A stretch of 64,000 nt of DNA from Flavobacterium sp. Root186 (GTDB lineage Bacteria > Bacteroidota > Bacteroidia > Flavobacteriales > Flavobacteriaceae): positions 124,001 through 188,000 of the forward strand of contig NZ_LMHW01000017.1 in assembly GCF_001428525.1 (NCBI RefSeq), in the 5' to 3' direction. The notes beneath the pieces are model-generated. The model was given only the letters and a program-made list of their open reading frames with translations. It did not search any database and was not told where the DNA came from. Every line of letters begins with the position of its first letter. Within the stretch, counting starts at the first letter, position 1. Positions 59,942 to 64,000 of the stretch are shown piece by piece. A program made the position numbers and the translations under genes.

Positions 59942-61288
59942 CTATAATTGATATGTTGTTGTTCTAAAATTAGTCGTAGAACTTGTAATTGTATAAATGT
60001 TATTTGTAAATGTAATTTTAAACGCTTCTTTTTTCAGGTAAAGTCCTGCTGCGTTAAAGAATTCATCATCAAGCGATTTTAAGAAAGCCGGAGCCGGAAT
60101 ATATGCTGATCCGTTATCCCATGAATCGTGAGTTAGAATAATTCGTTTGTTTGTATCATCTGCACTTGTTGTAAAGTTGTGATAAACACTTGGTCTTCCG
60201 CCTGCAAAACGATATTCGATATAGTTACCAAAGGCTGAATTGAAATAAATTTGAATTCTGGTTATTTTTTGGTTTGCCGGTAATGTAGCATTTGCAGCGT
60301 CAAATAACGTTTTAAAGTATGAAGAAGTTGTTGGTGCTGTATAAAGATTTGCAGTAATAAAACTTATAACCATTTGCGGCTGACCATTTAAGAAGTTTTT
60401 ATAGTCATCTGTAATGATCAATGGTTTATTAGAATATTTAATTTCAGCCTTAACTCCTCCTGTTCCAGTAGCTGTAAAACTTCCGTCAGCATCATTATAC
60501 ACAAAGTTTGACAATTTTTGTCCGCCTACTTCTACGGCCGGGCTTACTACAATGCCGGTTGGCGTGTATCCTACTCCCATGTTGTAGCTTATAGAATAAC
60601 CGCTTTCGATAGAATTTGACTCTGCAAAACGAGTTATTTCGCTAAAAGAAAAATCGAATTTATGAGTTGTTGTACCGTCTGTAGTTTCTAATAATCTAAA
60701 AAGCGGTCTTTCGTCACTTCCGATAACGTTTTGCTCCATTACCAAATTCTGAGGCAATTTTGCCCAATCATCAGCAGTTGCTTTTACAAAACGTATTTCT
60801 GTACCATTTCTGTTTGCTTTAAAAATGATTTCTCCGTTTTCTTGTCCATAGTATAAAAACTGAAAATCTCCTAAATATCCTTTGGCTCTTAATGCCGGAA
60901 TTGGATAATTATCTGACTCTGATAAAAGGTGAATTCTGTTTTTTGTAGTAAATGTTAAACTTACTGTACTTCCAAGTTGTATTGCATATTCACTTTTGTA
61001 TACATCTGTATCTGCATCAAAATCAGAAGCCATTTCTACAGTTCCGTCCTGAGCAAACTTAAACAAGTGTGTGTATCCGCCTAAAACTGTATTATCTGTA
61101 AAATAAACCGCTTTCCAACCAAACTGTGATGAAAGTAATGCCGTATTAAGTTCAGATTTTTGATTGTTTAAACGCGTTGTAGGTGTTTCGTCAAATAATT
61201 GGTCGGCGTCTGTATTGTTATTACAGGCGCTTAAGTGCAGTATCAAAATAGCTGCAAATAAATACTTATATATGTTTTTTATTTTCAT
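59942..61288 (-). CDS. DUF4302 domain lipoprotein
   Basis: A 448-residue surface lipoprotein with signal MKIKNIYKYLFAAILILHLSAC (Cys22). After it, TPTTRLNNQKSELNTALLSSQFGWKAVYFTD is the DUF4302 opening. The rest is beta-rich with a SLDDEFFNAAGLYLKKEAFKI end segment. DUF4302 proteins are regularly encoded beside SusC/SusD pairs and the zinc-metallohydrolase lipoproteins, as here. Function is unknown; a substrate-binding role is plausible. Confidence 0.8.
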   Translation of the reverse strand: MKIKNIYKYLFAAILILHLSACNNNTDADQLFDETPTTRLNNQKSELNTALLSSQFGWKAVYFTDNTVLGGYTHLFKFAQDGTVEMASDFDADTDVYKSEYAIQLGSTVSLTFTTKNRIHLLSESDNYPIPALRAKGYLGDFQFLYYGQENGEIIFKANRNGTEIRFVKATADDWAKLPQNLVMEQNVIGSDERPLFRLLETTDGTTTHKFDFSFSEITRFAESNSIESGYSISYNMGVGYTPTGIVVSPAVEVGGQKLSNFVYNDADGSFTATGTGGVKAEIKYSNKPLIITDDYKNFLNGQPQMVISFITANLYTAPTTSSYFKTLFDAANATLPANQKITRIQIYFNSAFGNYIEYRFAGGRPSVYHNFTTSADDTNKRIILTHDSWDNGSAYIPAPAFLKSLDDEFFNAAGLYLKKEAFKITFTNNIYTITSSTTNFRTTTYQL

Positions 61289-61298
61289 GATACTTGTT

Positions 61299-62159
61299 TT
61301 AGTTGTTTATTACAGCAGTTGTGTTTTTCTCAGCTTCATCTCTTAAAGCATAAAAATCCATGTTGAATGCTTCTTTGAAATATTTTACTACCAGCGCTTC
61401 TTTTGTTTTTAATGCCTGATATGCAAAAGGGCTTTGGATACCGTCTAAAAATGCTTCGTATTCTGCTTTTGTAAAAATTAAAATCATTGAAGCTGTTTCT
61501 GCAAAATCTTCATTAATATTTGATCTTGCATAAGATGTAATAAATCCAATTTCGTTTGACTCCTGAATATCATAATTATACCAGTCTGCTGTATATCCTA
61601 CAGGTGTTATTGCAGCCCATGCTTTTTCGTCAAAAGGTTTGTTTTGATTTAAAATATGGATGTATTCGTGTTGAATGGTATGTATAAATTCTGATACGTT
61701 TGCACGATCTGACTGATCTATATAATCTGTTTCAAACAATGTAACACGTTGTCCTCCTTCAGCAATACCTAAGGTTCTTGTTCCTACACTATTTAAGTTT
61801 ACTCCTCCAACCAGAACAATTTCTCTTGGTGCAATTTTCTTAACGAAATCTGCCCCGCCAACTGTTGAGTAACTTTTTAACCATATTTCTTCAACAATTT
61901 CAAGTGCTGGTTTCACTTTGTCAATTGTTGGCGGAAATAAATAACGGCTGTTATCAACTGTATTTTGGTTCCATTTGTATTGTACATTAATATTAAAAGG
62001 ATTTAAATATGTAGTTGAAATCCAATTATCTAAGGCCGTTTTTGTAGGCTGTGTAAAGTCTAACTGGCTTTCTCCCGGCTGATCTTCGCTTCCGCATGAA
62101 ATTAGAGCTGCCGAAACCATGGCCATAACGATAATTTTATTGTATTTGAATAGTTTCAT
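61299..62159 (-). CDS. Import-associated zinc metallohydrolase lipoprotein
   Basis: A 286-residue lipoprotein with signal ending SAALISC (Cys22). HEYIH (164-168) is a zincin active-site motif, and EDFAE (217-221) offers a third ligand. It resembles the family of metallohydrolase lipoproteins that are encoded with SusC/SusD pairs. It would cut a substrate, probably a peptide, at the surface before import. Its stop is 10 bp before the next gene. Confidence 0.8.
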   Translation of the reverse strand: MKLFKYNKIIVMAMVSAALISCGSEDQPGESQLDFTQPTKTALDNWISTTYLNPFNINVQYKWNQNTVDNSRYLFPPTIDKVKPALEIVEEIWLKSYSTVGGADFVKKIAPREIVLVGGVNLNSVGTRTLGIAEGGQRVTLFETDYIDQSDRANVSEFIHTIQHEYIHILNQNKPFDEKAWAAITPVGYTADWYNYDIQESNEIGFITSYARSNINEDFAETASMILIFTKAEYEAFLDGIQSPFAYQALKTKEALVVKYFKEAFNMDFYALRDEAEKNTTAVINN

Positions 62160-62178
62160 AAGTTTTTAATTTTAAAGA

Positions 62179-63654
62179 TTATCTAGGATTTAATTCGACA
62201 CCTGTATTTGATGCGTGCAAAGGAATTTGTATTGCTCTGCGGTTGTCATCTTTTACTAAAGTGTTTACCGGTTTGTTTGTGGTTTCGTGGTTAACTACGA
62301 TATTAAAACGTTTTACATCAAACCATCTCATTCCTTCGTGTATAAAATCTCTACGTCTTGTTTCAGCAATTGCTTTTACATAAGATGTTTGTACTGGTGT
62401 CATGGTGTAAAATGGCGTGTACTCATCTGCAATTACCGGATACTTAGCTACAACTTTTGCTTCCGTAAGCTTGTCTGTCGGCGCATATCCTACAGTTCTT
62501 GTTGATAGAAAATATTCTAACTCGTCGTTTGCTGTTGCAATATCTCCTTTCATTACGTGAGCTTCAATTCTGTTTAAGAAAAACTCATCATTGCTTAATA
62601 AAACTTCTGCAACATATGGATCTCCAATTCCTGCTGTTACGTTTGAATACTTAAAATATTCATAAAATTTCGGAAGAAATACTGTTATACTGCTGTTTGA
62701 TGAATAAAAATTGTATAACCAAGGTTTATTAAATAAACTTGTTGCTGTACCAAAAATATCTGGATATCTTGCTCCTGAAAGGTAAAAACGGTTTGAATAG
62801 TATGATCTGCTTACAATTGAATTTGCTGAAACGATTAATAAATTTGTTTCGGCATCGCTGGTTGCGTAAGCTAATCTTTGATCAACGGCACTAAGTAAAT
62901 CATAAGAAGCAAAATCTCTTAATTTCCCAACTGGTTTTGAACCTAAATCGCTTGTTAATTCAAGTACTCTGTCCCAATCTCCTTTTATTAAATAAAATCT
63001 GCTGGCAAAAGCTTTTGAAGCGCTTACATTAAAATGAAATTTTGGCTGTTTGTAATCGTTTGTTACGATTTTTAAACCATCTTCGATATCTTTTTCAATA
63101 AAGTCAAAAACCTCTTTTACTGTATTACGTTTATATTTTGTTACTAATTCTGTTTCTGGTTTTGTAACGTAAGGAATTCCTAAATCTGTTGAAGCACTAG
63201 CAGGATTGTAACGTTTTGACCAAAGTGAAACCAGCATAAAATGAGAATAAGCTCTTGCCATTAATGCTTCTCCTTTTTGCGGATTTAAACTTGCCGGGCT
63301 TCCTAAGTCTTCAATTGCTTCTAATGCTTTATTGGCGTGAGCGATTGCTTTGTAGCATGCATCCCAATAGTAAGCCTGAGTGTCAATATCTGTTGTTTCT
63401 GTTTGAATATCCCAGTTATAACTTTGCTCATTTTTTCTTAGTGTTTCTGCCATTCCACTGTCAAAAACATTATCTGACATTGTTTCTGCAATATCAAAAT
63501 AACTCATTTGCGGATAGGCTTCAACTAATAATTCTGATATTTTTGCAGGCGTGTCAATTTCTGTTCTGTTATCTGGTTTTTCCGAAAGGAAATCATCGCA
63601 GCTAGTAATACTTATTAGTATTAATAGGGATAAAGCTATTTTTAAGTTTTTCAT
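62179..63654 (-). CDS. susD: SusD/RagB-type substrate-binding lipoprotein
   Basis: A 491-residue surface lipoprotein with signal ending SITSC (Cys19). The TPR-rich body includes LGSPASLNPQKGEALMARAYSHFMLVSLWSKRY-type helices. TRRRDFIHEGMRWFDVKRFNI near 430 is the near-terminal SusD family signature (RRxExxxEGxRxxDLxR). It binds the import substrate together with the SusC channel. Its ligand is open; the metallohydrolase beside it points to protein or peptide rather than glycan. Confidence 0.9.
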   Translation of the reverse strand: MKNLKIALSLLILISITSCDDFLSEKPDNRTEIDTPAKISELLVEAYPQMSYFDIAETMSDNVFDSGMAETLRKNEQSYNWDIQTETTDIDTQAYYWDACYKAIAHANKALEAIEDLGSPASLNPQKGEALMARAYSHFMLVSLWSKRYNPASASTDLGIPYVTKPETELVTKYKRNTVKEVFDFIEKDIEDGLKIVTNDYKQPKFHFNVSASKAFASRFYLIKGDWDRVLELTSDLGSKPVGKLRDFASYDLLSAVDQRLAYATSDAETNLLIVSANSIVSRSYYSNRFYLSGARYPDIFGTATSLFNKPWLYNFYSSNSSITVFLPKFYEYFKYSNVTAGIGDPYVAEVLLSNDEFFLNRIEAHVMKGDIATANDELEYFLSTRTVGYAPTDKLTEAKVVAKYPVIADEYTPFYTMTPVQTSYVKAIAETRRRDFIHEGMRWFDVKRFNIVVNHETTNKPVNTLVKDDNRRAIQIPLHASNTGVELNPR

Positions 63655-63665
63655 GTTTCTGACTA

Positions 63666-64000
63666 TTATAATGAAAGGTTTAAAGTAAAGGTGTATTGAG
63701 ATGTTACTGGTAAAGCAACTCCTCCAGAATTACGAAACTCAGGATCCTGACCGTTTAATCTTTTATCAGAGTAAAGTAACCAAGGATTAACTGCAGAACC
63801 TTTTAGTGTAAAAGTGCTTAGTCCCAATTTTTTCTTGAAATCTTTAGGGAATTCCCAGCTTAATGAAATGTTTTTCAAACGAATGAAATCACCATCTGCA
63901 ATACGAGCATCTGAATAATTATAAGTATTGTAAGCTCTTGCAAGTGTACGTTCTCCACCATAATTAGCATTTAAACGTCTGTCTGCAATAACCGGAATAT
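63666..64000 (-). CDS. susC: SusC/RagA-type TonB-dependent channel (C-terminal part, cut by window edge)
   Basis: Only the last 110 or so residues are in the window; the rest of the gene lies beyond position 64000. The visible part reads DGDFIRLKNISLSWEFP and FTLKGSAVNPWLLYSD, typical of the end of SusC family outer-membrane barrels, and closes with FTLNLSL, whose aromatic-rich strand is the last of the barrel. It is followed by susD at 12 bp and would be its transport partner. Confidence 0.9.
   Translation of the reverse strand, partial: IPVIADRRLNANYGGERTLARAYNTYNYSDARIADGDFIRLKNISLSWEFPKDFKKKLGLSTFTLKGSAVNPWLLYSDKRLNGQDPEFRNSGGVALPVTSQYTFTLNLSL

Noticed and set aside
63255..63605. A 116-codon plus-strand frame inside susD
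   Set aside because: Antisense shadow of a clear SusD gene.
1..64000. tRNA, rRNA, CRISPR array, integrase or transposase
   Set aside because: None was seen on a read of both strands; the repeats are short inverted repeats, not spaced direct repeats, and no mobile-element protein is present.

Overview
The window is chromosomal DNA of a Bacteroidota bacterium, almost certainly a Flavobacterium or a close relative. The evidence is the low GC content, promoter boxes of the Bacteroidota type (TAnnTTTG), a SusC/SusD outer-membrane uptake locus, short lipoprotein signal peptides and flavobacterial protein families. No rRNA, tRNA, CRISPR array, integrase or transposase was seen. It looks like ordinary, densely packed chromosome, with intergenic inverted repeats as its most unusual component.

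Layout. 1-3 kb: small metabolic genes on the minus strand (VOC protein end, DinB-like protein, nucleoside phosphorylase, SUI1/YciH factor, 2OG-Fe(II) oxygenase). 3.3-5.3 kb: fused E1 alpha/beta 2-oxoacid dehydrogenase. 5.4-7.1 kb: MDR oxidoreductase behind a Crp/Fnr regulator, with a perfect 7-2-7 palindrome at an activator-like position. 7.1-11.2 kb: small lipoproteins, an YbdG-like MscS channel and DUF proteins. 11.3-16.3 kb: two helicases, a PaiA-like acetyltransferase and an NDH-2-like dehydrogenase. 16.5-21.3 kb: Bcr/CflA transporter, secreted protein, and a cNMP-CBS-nucleotidyltransferase protein followed by a degenerate DnaQ-like exonuclease. Acetyl-CoA synthetase converges on this pair.

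23.9-32.2 kb holds leuA-leuB-ilvD-ilvB-ilvN-ilvC. Between leuB and ilvD is a complete transcription attenuator: a 24-residue leader peptide rich in Ile and Val, then an intrinsic terminator. 32.4-39.1 kb carries a helical-repeat protein, two tandem M1 peptidases, a CBM9-like secreted protein and a membrane protein. 39.2-47.2 kb is a full histidine operon in the order hisG-D-C-B-H-A-F-IE. It is preceded by a second attenuator, a 19-residue leader with four consecutive His codons plus one more. 47.3-59.8 kb: two-component system, LTA-synthase-type sulfatase, S1/P1-like nuclease, secreted protein, YeiH-type exporter with a LysR regulator, TPR lipoprotein, VWA-like membrane protein, fabG and a 59-residue membrane protein. 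59.9-64 kb: DUF4302 lipoprotein, HExxH lipoprotein, SusD and the end of SusC, as one import operon.

Three themes stand out. First, two amino-acid operons have leader-peptide attenuators that conventional gene calling would miss. Second, many gene junctions, including nearly every gap in the his operon, hold inverted repeats from about ten sequence families; the arms are often built from short tandem units of 7-9 bp. Third, several starts can be fixed because the promoter box lies inside the longer open frame.
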